Source: Globomyces pollinis-pini (Eukaryota; Chytridiomycota; Chytridiomycetes; Rhizophydiales; Globomycetaceae). From it: a DNA stretch of 14,270 nt. Positions 1 to 12,207 of the stretch are shown in pieces. The notes below the pieces were generated by a model that was given only the letters and a program-made list of their open reading frames with translations, searched no databases and was not told the origin of the DNA. The position numbers were made by a program, and so were the translations under genes. Every line of letters begins with the position of its first letter. Position 1 is the stretch's first letter. The stretch is taken from positions 1-14,270 of the forward strand of contig MU621396.1 of NCBI GenBank assembly GCA_025399215.1, given 5' to 3'.

Positions 1-554
<554 letters not shown>

Positions 555-563
555 CTATTTATA
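555..563 (-). promoter_or_regulatory. TATA box of the subtilisin gene
   Basis: On the minus strand the bases read TATAAATAG, a near-consensus TATA box, ending 52 nt before the protease ATG at 503. That distance leaves room for a short 5' UTR. The placement is seen in the sequence; its function is inferred. Confidence 0.6.
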
Positions 564-1440
564 CAAATTCTAACTTGACCTCATATCATGTAGTCAATGT
601 TTTCTGCCTAAAGGGCTTTACTTCACATGGATACACATATGTTCTCTGTGGGCATCTGGTTATTCAGTACTAGCTCTCGTACAACTAAGCATGGTCCATT
701 GAAGTGAAAAGAGGTGAAGTCTGTACGTTCTTTATTGAAGCAATTGAGAGTAAGCGAATCCTTGTCAACTATTCTTTATTTGCATATTTTGAGGATGATA
801 TTCAGATGGTCTGCCATAACTTTACAGATGATGTCTGTGTTCAAAAACGCTTGAATTGAAGTTCACCCGTCTTTGGTTTCATACATCAAAGACATTTCAC
901 GTCAAAGAATGTGGGGTGATATCTATTACAATGTTTTTTTCCAGTACTTATGGTTAGTCTGATTAAAAGAACAAGCAGTACGTGTTGGAAAATGGATAAC
1001 CAGGGATCTTCATCCCGAATTCGACATATTTCTAAACAACAACAAATCCTTCCATGTTGTAGAATTGTCTTTGATTTGACTTAAAAGAACCATCAAAGAC
1101 AGTGCTTGAGTGTTCACCCATAAAAGATCGTCTGCACATTGTTACACCAAACTGTAGCATATATTTGTTGACGTGATCATATGGAAACCGATTGTACTCC
1201 CATGATGTTGATTATGAGTATTCCATCTTATTATTTTTGAAAAACTGAACCGAACTGTTGAGTTCGAAAATCCGTTGACAGAAAGTTGTTTATGAAAGCA
1301 TAACAAATGGAACCTCTATTAACCAAAATCATATCTTTCCATTCCTAACCAGACAATGATGCAACTAGCAAATGTCATCCAACTCACGTCATCTAACGAT
1401 TTACAAAAAAATTGGAATGTTCTCATTCTTGTCAAAAGAT
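564..1440. other. Intergenic region between protease and receptor-like copy 1; no gene seen
   Basis: No reading frame here looks like a protein on either strand. The stretch should hold the upstream regions of the minus-strand protease and of copy 1. Recognisable structure is limited to short repeats. ATCAAAGAC occurs at 885-893 and 1092-1100, the second forming an inverted pair with GTCTTTGAT at 1067-1075. GTTCACCC occurs near both. TTCGAAAA at 1263-1270 resembles a motif upstream of copies 3 and 4. No tRNA or rRNA is apparent. Confidence 0.6.
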
Positions 1441-3005
1441 ATGATTCTTAATTCCTTAATGATTCTTTCATTAGTGAAAGGAAGTCTGATATTACACTCA
1501 CATTGGGAAGCATCTTACCATTGTAATGGTCCTCCAACATCAATGTACATCTCCCACGTCAATGATATAAAAGCGTATAAACCATTAGCAACCGAAGTAT
1601 GGCCAATCTTTTATCGTATGCAAGTCGGGGATTCGCAATTCGGCCAATGTGGGAATGCTAATGGTGTTGACTTATACACAAATTGTTGTGTATCCTCACT
1701 CAATAAGTCCAACACTGGTGATTATCAAAGTTTTCTACCCGCACTGCTTGCAGATGGTGAAACTACTTCAGTTCAATTTCCAAAAGACGCGAATAATGTA
1801 GATTATTGCTACATCAATCCAAATACAACTGATTTAACACCTATTTTATTCAATCACATGTATTTTATAGCTGATGGTACTTGTATTGATGGTCGATATA
1901 AATGCTTACAAAATGGGAGCTTTGTCATATACTCTGGAAGTGGATGTACTGAGGAGTTTGAACGACATCAACTTGGAACAAAGACAACAGCACATCAAGA
2001 TAAAATCATAGGATTCTTCGCTGGTCAAATTTGGAAAACATCCAAGGCGGCAAACAAACATGTTTGGGTTACCTATAATCCTTTTAGCGCGCATGTACCT
2101 AATTCTACTGCTATATTTTTACTGACTTGTGCCAAGTTGTATTTGTAGGAACAGTTCTATTGCATTTACATCACTGTGTACTTCAATACATCGAAAAGAG
2201 GCATCGTTTCTGGTTAAACTTACTTTTCCTCAATGTCTTTCGATTGATTCTTCGAGCAGTCCATATAGTGTATTGGTACATTCCAATAGATAATTGGGAT
2301 ACATTTGCTTACTTGTCATTTACTTATTATAGTCTATTTGGACTGGAATCGCTATGGACTATATATGTTTCTTCGTTTCAAATATTTCAACTAGAGGTTC
2401 TTCGATTGAAGCCGTCATTCCGAGTTTTACTGTTGGCATTCATAACCATCTTGCATCTGGTTCTATATGGTGGTCACTATCTGCGTATCTGTAGAGTACA
2501 TACAATGAATTGCAAAAGTGTTCTACCATTCTATAGCGTAGAGCTTTTAGACAAATGGTATAAATTTACTTCATGGTGGTAATCGAAACGCTCTAAAATG
2601 GTTCGGTATGTGATTCTTTTCTGCTGGAACTTACTTCCTGCCATCATTGTTCCAATGTCACTCGGGCTACGAATTCATCGGGAACATTCAATTTTGGCTA
2701 TAATTAAAAATATTTTGAAACTGGATAGGGTATATAATTGGTCAATGGTAGCACATATGCTGATTATTATTGGTTACATTTTGAATGCAAATCTAGCTAA
2801 TACGTATCTATATGGAGATGATAAAGTCGATTTTTTGATGAGAAATGTACAAAGAACTTTTCTAGGTACCCATGAAATATTGGCTACAGTTTCTTTGGGT
2901 CGATTACGATTTATTCTTCCTCGAATTATTCAAGCTTTTGAGCAATCTAAATTGGAGTCAAAGAAAAGTACGTTAGGTAGGTCAATCAACGAGAAACAGA
3001 TTTAA
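1441..3005 (+). pseudogene. Receptor-like multi-span membrane protein with Cys-rich ectodomain, copy 1 (disrupted)
   Basis: The conceptual product parallels copies 3 and 4: a signal peptide from the ATG at 1441, an ectodomain with conserved Cys blocks (CNGPP, QCGNANG, NCCVSS, DYCYINP, GTCIDGRYKC), then membrane spans. Three lesions are visible. Between about 2112 and 2130, seven bases are missing relative to copy 3, so the first frame ends at a TAG (2146-2148) and homology resumes in another frame (WLNLLFLNVFRLILRAVHI). At the conserved intron (donor GT at 2579) the acceptor AG is gone, replaced by ATG around 2600. Just after it there are about five extra bases before the conserved CWNLLPA segment. 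The last frame ends with TAA at 3003-3005. An in-frame ATG lies upstream at 1372, but 1441 matches the start of copy 3. I do not recognise the family. A functional product is unlikely. Confidence 0.82.
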
Positions 3006-3264
3006 ATATAATTGTGTTGGTATTTTTGTTCTCTGATTTTTGTATTATGATGTTAATGCCATACCACAGGAGCAGCTTTGACGTTTGTAAAAAATCTACA
3101 TGGTTATATCAGCGAGATATTCCAATGGTCTTCAAAGGTATCTCGAATAGCTCATCAGCTGGCTCTTAACTTGATCACTTGATGGGAATATGTGATTTGG
3201 TATATCAAAGTGTAGGAGAATCATTCATAGGGATATGGAGCAGAACTTTTCTGTTGGGAGATAT
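3006..3264. other. Spacer after receptor-like copy 1; no gene seen
   Basis: The first bases after the copy 1 stop (ATTTAAATATAA) match those after the copy 2 stop, so some 3' flank was duplicated with the genes. No convincing coding frame is present, and no AATAAA signal follows copy 1. The right end runs into the reverse transcriptase scrap, so part of this spacer may be decayed retrotransposon. Confidence 0.45.
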
Positions 3265-3384
3265 TTAGTCATGAATATTATCTTGGACAATATCGCGAAG
3301 ACGCGCAGCATAGGCAGATAGTAAAGCAGCATCATCCGCATGTAGAATGTCAGCCAGCAATCTGTTGTATTTATTTTTACAATA
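3265..3384 (-). mobile_element. Relic of a non-LTR retrotransposon reverse transcriptase
   Basis: The minus strand encodes a short frame, open from about 3384 to a TAA at 3265-3267, containing RLLADILHADDAALLSAY followed by AARLRDIVQ. The pattern of hydrophobic residues, then x-A-D-D-A-A-L-L, then a short helix is the catalytic block with the Asp pair of LINE-type reverse transcriptases, which commonly read L-F-A-D-D-A-A-L. His stands where Phe or Tyr is usual. Neither flank continues recognisably as RT, so this is a small dead fragment about 40 codons long. It sits between receptor-like copies 1 and 2, where it may have taken part in truncating copy 2. A chance match is possible because the fragment is short. 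Confidence 0.5.
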
Positions 3385-3392
3385 TCAATATT

Positions 3393-3536
3393 CAAAGAAC
3401 GTTGGTAGGTACCCATGAAATACTGGCTACAGTAGCGTTGAGTCGATTACGATTTATTTTCCCTCAGATTGCCTCTAAAAACGCTGTTCAAACAGGTGAG
3501 CATCCTAAATTAGAATTGAAGAGACAAGGACTGTAA
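3393..3536 (+). pseudogene. Receptor-like family copy 2: C-terminal remnant only
   Basis: Forty-seven codons plus TAA encode QRTLVGTHEILATVALSRLR, then FIFPQIASKNAVQ and a basic tail ending at 3536. This matches the last segment of copy 1 (QRTFLGTHEILATVSLGRLR) and of copy 3 (QRTLLGSHEILATVSLSRLR). Nothing upstream of about 3390 resembles the rest of the gene; the preceding sequence is instead the antisense of a reverse transcriptase scrap. The stop is followed by ATTTAAATATAA as in copy 1. This is a truncated tandem copy with no start and cannot make the membrane protein. Confidence 0.85.
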
Positions 3537-3735
3537 ATTTAAATATAACGCTATTATTAAAGAAGTTAGAGAGATCAAATTCCAGTTTCGTTGTACTCTG
3601 ACCATTTTTCAGTTCTCATTTTTCTTTTTCCAACTTGTTAATGACTATGTTTTATGGTAATCTTAATGTCAAGTTTGGCTGAATATATCCAGTATCAAAA
3701 ACGCGAAAAATTTCCTACATTTTCGAAAATCTTGA

Positions 3736-5314
3736 ATGAAACTAACGTATTTAACAATTTATTTGGTCAAAGGAACTCAAGTGTTGCAAACACATTGGAA
3801 ATCTTCTTACTATTGTAATGGACCTCCATCATCAATGTATATACATAACATCTCAGATATATTTGCCTATGAACCATTGGAAAATGAAGTGTGGCCAATA
3901 TTTTATCAGAATCAGGTAAAAGATCTGCCGTTAGGTATCTGTGGAAATGCAAATGGGATAGAGTTCTACACTAATTGTTGTGTATCTTCACTCAATAAGT
4001 CCAACACAGGTGGATATGAAAGTTTTCTACCTGCACTACTTTCGGAAAATTGAAACAGTTTGTTTCAATTATTTCCAAAAGATGCAAACAACGTTGACTA
4101 TTGCTACGTCAATCCAAATACAACTGATTTAACACCTATCCTTTTCAACCACATGTATTTTATAGCTGATGGTACATGTATTGATGGTCAATATAAATGC
4201 TTACCCAAAGGAGAATTTGTCATATATTCTGGATATGGATGTACTGAGGAGTATGAAAGTTACCAGCTTATGTCAGATGTAACACCACATGAAAATGAAC
4301 TTATTGGATATTTTAACGCTCACATGTGGAAAACATCCAAGGCAGAGAACCAACGTATTTGGATTACATATTATCCTTTTAGTGCAATGGTACCAAACAC
4401 CACCGCTCTCGCTGATATTCTAACCCACATATGTCAAGTTATCTTTGTAGGAACAGTTCTATTACAACTTTACTACTCTGGAAATCAATATAGACAAAAA
4501 CGACATCGATTCTGGTTGAATTTGTTTTTCTTAAATGTCTTTCGATTGATTCTTCGTGGAGTTCATATAATTTATTGGTATGTTCCTATATACGATTGGG
4601 ATACATTTGCTTATTTCGCATTCGCATATTATAGTCTTTATGGAATTGAATCACTATGGACTACGTATGTCAGTTCCATTCAAATATTTCAACTAGAAGT
4701 ATTAAAGTTTAAGACCAGCATTCGGGTTTTAGTATTGGCATTCATTACTATTACTCATTTAATCCTATATGGTGCAAGTTACTTACGTATTTGTAGAGCA
4801 CATTCAATTGATTGCCAAGCTGTCATGCCATTTTATAACGAAGTGTTCTTAGAGAGTTGGCAAACGCTTTATTCGTGGTGGTAACATATATGACTAATGC
4901 GAAAATAGGTTCTTTGCATTGTTTTGTTGGAATTTGCTTCCAGCAGTTTTTGTGCCAATTTCTCTGGATTTGAACACAAACCGAGATCATTCTTTTTTTA
5001 CTTCAATCAAATTAATTATTGGATTAGACAAGATATATAGCTTTTCGATAATGCTACATGCTTTAATTATTGTGGGTTACATTGTGATTGGTCGTTTGAT
5101 CGATACAACGGTACCAGGGGACGATAAAGTTAGTTTTTTGATGATGCATCTACAAAGAACACTCCTGGGTAGTCATGAAATATTAGCGACAGTCTCGCTA
5201 AGTCGATTACGTTTAATTCTTCCACGGATTGTATCTAATGGAGTATCAAAATTGGATCAAGCTTCTCAATTGCAATCAAAGAAAAGTACGTTTGGTCAAG
5301 AAGGCAATACATAG
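3736..5314 (+). pseudogene. Receptor-like multi-span membrane protein with Cys-rich ectodomain, copy 3 (one internal TGA)
   Basis: Exon 1 is 3736-4880 and exon 2 is 4909-5314, joined over a 28-nt intron (GTAACA...CTAAT...ATAG). The reading frame is continuous for 516 codons except for TGA at 4051-4053 (codon 106), in a loop of the ectodomain. There copies 1 and 4 read LLADGETTS and LLEDGSNLL, while copy 3 reads LLSEN-stop-NSLFQ and is one codon longer. The start is certain because a TGA immediately precedes the ATG at 3736 in frame. Everything else looks intact: signal peptide, Cys blocks, membrane spans, splice sites, and AATAAA 48 nt after the stop. It is either a young pseudogene, a gene with stop readthrough (the context TGA-A is not a classic one), or a sequence error. 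TGA is a normal stop here, since the GTPase gene ends with it. Confidence 0.8.
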
Positions 5315-5361
5315 GATATACAAAGTCAACACATAATGAAAATATACTCACAGAAAATATA

Positions 5362-5367
5362 AATAAA
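5362..5367 (+). terminator. Poly(A) signal after receptor-like copy 3
   Basis: AATAAA lies 48 nt past the TAG that ends copy 3 (5312-5314). Position and sequence fit a canonical polyadenylation signal, suggesting that copy 3 may still be transcribed. Confidence 0.45.
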
Positions 5368-5750
5368 GATAGTGCCAGATATTGATATTACACCCAAGTA
5401 ATAATAATATAATTTTAATTTTCAATCAACCAGTGGAACCAGTTTCTACTATAGTAAACGCGTAAAAGCTTATTTTAACAGTTCATCAATTACATATCCA
5501 AGTTTCAAGCACTGAGATAAGTTGTTTCTTTGGTGTCATGAATAAGCTTCTCCATCATGTTACTTTTGTGTTACACAATTCAAAATATCCATCTTCTAGT
5601 ACATACAGTTCATTTAAAATAATATCATTATTAATAGACACTCCAATATCAACTGTACAAACAATAGCATTCATTGCAACAATGATGAAGAAAAAAGGAA
5701 AAGAACGCGCTGAAATTTCAACAAAAAAACACAACAGTTTAGAAATCAAA
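5368..5750. other. Intergenic region upstream of CFAP91
   Basis: The sequence is very AT-rich with no protein-like frame. A frame in phase with CFAP91 exon 1 stays open back to an ATG at 5538, but its residues look like translated non-coding DNA and are poor in the conserved CFAP91 pattern. The region therefore probably holds the promoter and 5' UTR of CFAP91. One ACGCGT palindrome is at 5458-5463. Confidence 0.5.
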
Positions 5751-8731
<2,981 letters not shown>

Positions 8732-8733
<2 letters not shown>

Positions 8734-8737
8734 TAAA
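8732..8737 (+). terminator. Poly(A) signal overlapping the CFAP91 stop region
   Basis: AATAAA starts inside the tandem stop TAATAA at the end of CFAP91 (TAA 8731-8733). If used, the 3' UTR would be very short. No other AATAAA stands out before the next gene, so this is a candidate only. Confidence 0.35.
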
Positions 8738-8990
8738 CACTTTTTGAGATATTATTAAAAAGAGTCTTTAAATAGTTGTGACATAACGCGTTTTGAATGA
8801 CTCTACTTTCGGCAATTACAACGGATACTACTTACTATTAATACTACCAGTAATACTAGTACCAGATCCATTTGAAACAGGGAATGATTTGATGGTAGTG
8901 TGATAGAGGGTTATTAGGGTTCAGAGCGGTGATTCTTTGACGGTTGACATGTGCAGAACGTCACTTTACAAGTTAACCAACGCTAATCGT

Positions 8991-9014
8991 AACTACTAAA
9001 AAAACTACTAAAAA
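8991..9014 (+). repeat. Perfect 12-bp tandem duplication just upstream of the GTPase start
   Basis: AACTACTAAAAA occurs twice in a row (8991-9002 and 9003-9014), ending 12 nt before the ATG at 9027, probably within the 5' UTR. The rest of the spacer 8738-8990 shows no protein-like frame; it should carry the GTPase promoter and includes an ACGCGT at 8786-8791. Confidence 0.7.
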
Positions 9015-9026
9015 TCAATACTCTAA

Positions 9027-11148
9027 ATGGACACTATGAATTCAATACTGGGACGAAGGAAAAAAATACCTACTGAACCTTGGGACACTCTCCCTCAACC
9101 TATTCCTCTCGTTAATGTAGTTGCTCAACCTATAGTACCTGGCTCTTCTACTATCAGATATGTCGCTACTGGTATATCCACTGAAGCTGATAACCTACTC
9201 TCGCAATTACCTGCTCCTCTGTTCATGGTTGCTTTTGCTGGCTTTGGTAGAAGTGGAAAGAGTTACACTGCTTCTCTCTTGCGCTATCATATCACTGGAA
9301 ATAAAGACCATAAGGTAATATCATTCACCAACCAGCTCTACCACCAACGTACCTTGCTCTACCTTAACTCTACTACCATATATACTCTTCACTGATAATA
9401 ATTATAATTCTATTATCACCAATTCTTTTATTAATTGCTTAGTTTGTCTCTGCTCCCGGAAATGTCCCAATCACTCATGGTATAGACATGATGGTGTTTG
9501 AAAACCCTAATGGTATACTTTCCTATCCCTCTAACCATAGGTCCTGGTCATATAGTCTTTCTAGATTGCGAAGGTGGAGCTAATCACAATCAAACTGCAC
9601 TTCCTTTTGTCATTGGTCTCGCCGCTCGTTTAGCCGCTAGAATGTATGTCTTTGAACGTGGCTGTTTCACCACCGCCGGTTTGGATACCGTCATGCAAGT
9701 TATTAATATGGTATGAAATCATTCACAATCACCACTTACGAATATGATCCCCAAGTCTTTCACCACTTTGAAAATCACATTTGCCTCGTTCTTGATTATC
9801 ATTCACCAAACTGTCTATTCATCACTCACACAATCACTTTCTAGATGGATATTATCAACTACTCTTATACTTTATCCATTTACCACATTAATATCATTGG
9901 TCTAATCATCATTAATCTTTTCGTTCGCCTATTTGTTGTTTCAACGCATCACTCTATCGATTTCGTGATTCTGTTCCCCGCTCTTAAATCATAATTCTGA
10001 CAAACATACAGTCATTTGAATACCAAAAACAAATATTCTAACTCTCAGGGTCATGCCACTCAAACTCCTAATCAACTACTGGCACAACAAAATGGATCGA
10101 ATGGAATGAGTACTCAGTCAATAGTGTTGGTCGAAAACATGACCATCAACCAAGATATCCCAAACGAAGATCTCTTACACGATCTCATGTCTGGTATCAC
10201 ACGTCTTTCTAATTATATTTTCAGATATCGATGGGGATGAAACCACCAACCGTGTTCGTGAATTAATTCAGCAACGATTTCAACTCGAGTTTAATAAATT
10301 ACCTTTTGATATGGGTCAGAATCAGGCTATGCATGCCGAGATTTGTAGGGAAATGTCGGATATTCTTTTGGGATCATTGATTCCATTTCAAGTGGGGGGA
10401 GTACCTGCAGATGGTGTTGTTGTTGCCCAGATGGTTAACGAACTCATTTCTCAAATACGTGGTGGTGGTTCAAGGTATGACAAACTCTATTTTGATGAAC
10501 ACTGAAAAGTGTTTGTTTCTTTTTTTGATCCCCACTTTGAATACACCAAAAAACATTTTTGGTGTTCATTTTACTTAATACTTCATGCATATCCGCACAA
10601 AAGAGCTAAAAACTAATGCTGATAGATTTAATATGGTAACAGCGACAGAAGCCCTAGTAGCCAACATGGCTAGCGAAGCCGCCAATACAGTCTGGCTAGA
10701 ATTCGTCGAAAAGGTCCGCAAAAGCGGCAACCACCCTGTACAAGTTACAGGCCGCAAACATCTCCGCACTATGATGCGTGAAGTCGAAGGTATAGCTGCA
10801 ACCTCCCTCAACGAACTCGACTCATTCGTTTCCCGTTTAGAACCAGCCTCAGCTGCTGTCACTGGCCGACAAATCTGGGATCGCAATTACCACAATTTCC
10901 AAGCCGATCTTCGCTCAGCCTACCAGCGCAAATGTGACGAACTGGCACGTTACTCTCAATGGACCGACCGGGTTAACCGCTGGATTCGAGAAATCGTTAT
11001 CCAAATTATGACTGCCATCCGCCAATTCATAAGATTCGCCAGGTTTAGTGCTACCCTCATTCTCATGAGTAACTATTACATGTGGTCTGGTGGAATTAAT
11101 TTGTTGACTAGTATGGCTAGTGGTGCTCTCGCAGGTGTCATGGCTTGA
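9027..11148 (+). CDS. GB1/RHD3-type (guanylate-binding-protein-like) GTPase with hydrophobic C-terminus; six exons, 481 aa
   Basis: Exons 9027-9314, 9443-9512, 9541-9710, 10049-10193, 10225-10474 and 10626-11148 join in frame (1446 nt, stop TGA). Introns are 128, 28, 338, 31 and 151 nt, several with CTAAC or CTAAT near the acceptor. Residues 72-79 (GFGRSGKS, then Y) are the P-loop, with the G-x-x-R-x-G-K-S form typical of GBPs. ITHGIDM (106-112) holds the likely switch I Thr, and FLDCEGG (126-132) is the D-x-x-G motif. VLVENMTINQD (202-212) sits where the base-recognition region is expected, but I cannot match it to a known motif. The C-terminal part is helical and ends with a hydrophobic stretch (about 443-481) that may enter a membrane. 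Family knowledge: relatives include GBPs, atlastins and Sey1/RHD3, which remodel membranes. The exact cell role is unknown. The G2 and G3 motifs only appear after splicing out the 28-nt intron, which supports the model. Confidence 0.85.
10498..10569 (+). other. Hairpin-rich segment inside GTPase intron 5
   Basis: AACACT (10498-10503) and AGTGTT (10508-10513) form a six-pair stem closed by GAAA. ACACCAAAAA (10543-10552) and TTTTTGGTGT (10556-10565) form a perfect ten-pair stem with a three-base loop. ATGAACAC (10495-10502) and GTGTTCAT (10562-10569) could pair around both. The intron is 151 nt, long for this window. Folding could bring its ends together for splicing; that is inference. Confidence 0.45.
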
Positions 11149-11197
11149 TACTGTTCTTTTTTGTTTTTGTATTCCATTAAAACGATTCCCATTTTCC

Positions 11198-11203
11198 AAT
11201 AAA
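11198..11203 (+). terminator. Poly(A) signal of the GTPase gene
   Basis: AATAAA begins 50 nt after the TGA at 11146-11148, preceded by a T-rich stretch. Position and sequence are standard for a polyadenylation signal. Confidence 0.55.
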
Positions 11204-11669
11204 CCCCGTATTATACTTATATTCATACTTTTTTTCTTCTATATACACGGTTTTGTTTGAGCGTTTAGCAGTATCTATAATACCATCAACCAATACCAAT
11301 AAGTTATCTATCTATCCCCAAATCCAAAAAAGGGGTGGCAAGTGGCTTAGGTTAGTATAAAATTTGTTTTTTAAGTGGTGAAAAGTTAGCGATGATGATC
11401 CAAACTTTTACATGCATGGCTTTCATAATCTTTTTGATGATACCCATTCTAGTAACGTCTGAGCTTTTCTAACATGAACCTTGCATTCTAATCATAACCT
11501 GAATTATCGTGAGATAATGGTTTCATTTTAATCAATTCACATCATTCTATTAAAGTGGCAGTTTTAAATGCTTACCATTGCGGCTGATCCAATACTTCGT
11601 AGTATATAAGGCTTTGCTTTGCTTTCACCTATTATTTATCCCGTAAACTGGTATTAACAGTTCACGACT
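11204..11669. other. Spacer between GTPase gene and transposase relic; no gene seen
   Basis: No frame here looks like a functional protein. The right part (about 11540-11669) may hold badly decayed 3' sequence of the adjacent minus-strand transposase, because weakly protein-like scraps appear in changing frames, but I could not match any conserved motif. Terminal inverted repeats of that element were not found. Confidence 0.4.
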
Positions 11670-12030
11670 TCATTTGGCCCTACCACCTTGTTGAACATAG
11701 GCAATTACATCAGGTCGATCTCTACGAGTTCTGTAGAATACATGTTTCCTATTTGGATAGCCTTTAACAGTTGTTTCGTCAATCCACAAAATATGGTGGA
11801 GGTAATCATCCGATTTAAGCTGCATTTTCTTTGCGAATTCTCAAGTCGTTTAATTCGGTTAGGCTTTCGTCATAGTATATTTCGCTTTGCCTTCTTTCTT
11901 CCCCAACCATTCTTGTTGAGATATCTGTTTAAGTATTGACGACTGCATTTCAATCCACAGCCATGTTGCACCTCCAAATCTGTATCAGTTGAATTGTCTT
12001 CCAGATAACGATAATACTTGGAATCCTACC
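11670..12030 (-). mobile_element. Dead Tc1/mariner-like transposase fragment
   Basis: On the minus strand, 11840 down to the TGA at 11670-11672 reads EFAKKMQLKSDDYLHHILWI, then DETTVKGYPNRKHVFYR and AYVQQGGRA. This fits the Tc1/mariner block that runs from R-L-x-F-A-K-x-H through W-x-D-E to the G-G segment, with the first catalytic Asp in WIDET. Upstream, in another frame (about 12030-11870), CSRQYLNRYLNKNGWGRKK resembles the second helix-turn-helix of these enzymes. At least one frameshift separates the two parts and stops interrupt both. Later catalytic residues are not recognisable. The element is inactive. Terminal repeats and the full extent are undetermined. Confidence 0.62.
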
Positions 12031-12169
12031 GGTAAAGTAGCTTTTACTTGAACCGACAATTTGAAAATTACATATTTTATACCGAAGGCTTTATTTTCAA
12101 CCTGTTACTCATTAGTTATAACTATCATGCTAGGATAAGGAAAAAGTGGTCCAGTAATATACTTCAAGA
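12031..12169. other. Short spacer between transposase relic and receptor-like copy 4
   Basis: AT-rich, with no protein-like frame on either strand. It may include the far 5' part of the transposase relic. Confidence 0.4.
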
Positions 12170-12196
12170 ACTTATCTTTTTATTAAAGAGATAAGT
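12170..12196 (-). terminator. 3' end hairpin with poly(A) signal in its loop, receptor-like copy 4
   Basis: ACTTATCT (12170-12177) and AGATAAGT (12189-12196) form a perfect eight-pair stem. The loop contains TTTATT (12179-12184), which is AATAAA on the gene strand, starting 24 nt past the stop codon. It is the likely cleavage and polyadenylation signal of copy 4. The stem's role is inferred. Confidence 0.5.
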
Positions 12197-12207
12197 CTAA
12201 AGCTTGC

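Noticed and set aside
4051..4053. TGA read as an amino acid (altered genetic code)
   Set aside because: The GTPase gene ends naturally with TGA, and neither its exons nor those of CFAP91 contain an in-frame TGA, so TGA behaves as a stop.
3991..4075. An intron removing the TGA of copy 3
   Set aside because: The only plausible GT...AG pair around the stop is 49 nt, which would break the frame and remove a segment conserved in copy 1.
5538..5750. Open frame extending CFAP91 upstream to an ATG at 5538
   Set aside because: The residues are biased as in non-coding AT-rich DNA and show no CFAP91 similarity. The ATG at 5751 has a suitable A-rich lead and gives a sensible N-terminus.
9711..10048. 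Possible extra exon inside the 338-nt GTPase intron
   Set aside because: Stops occur in all useful frames, and joining INM directly to GHATQ gives a smooth frame, so no extra exon is needed.
10575..11226. Minus-strand frames opposite the last GTPase exon
   Set aside because: They arise from the codon bias of the real gene on the plus strand and resemble nothing known.
11688..11939. Plus-strand frame over the transposase relic
   Set aside because: The protein similarity is on the other strand; this frame is its antisense.
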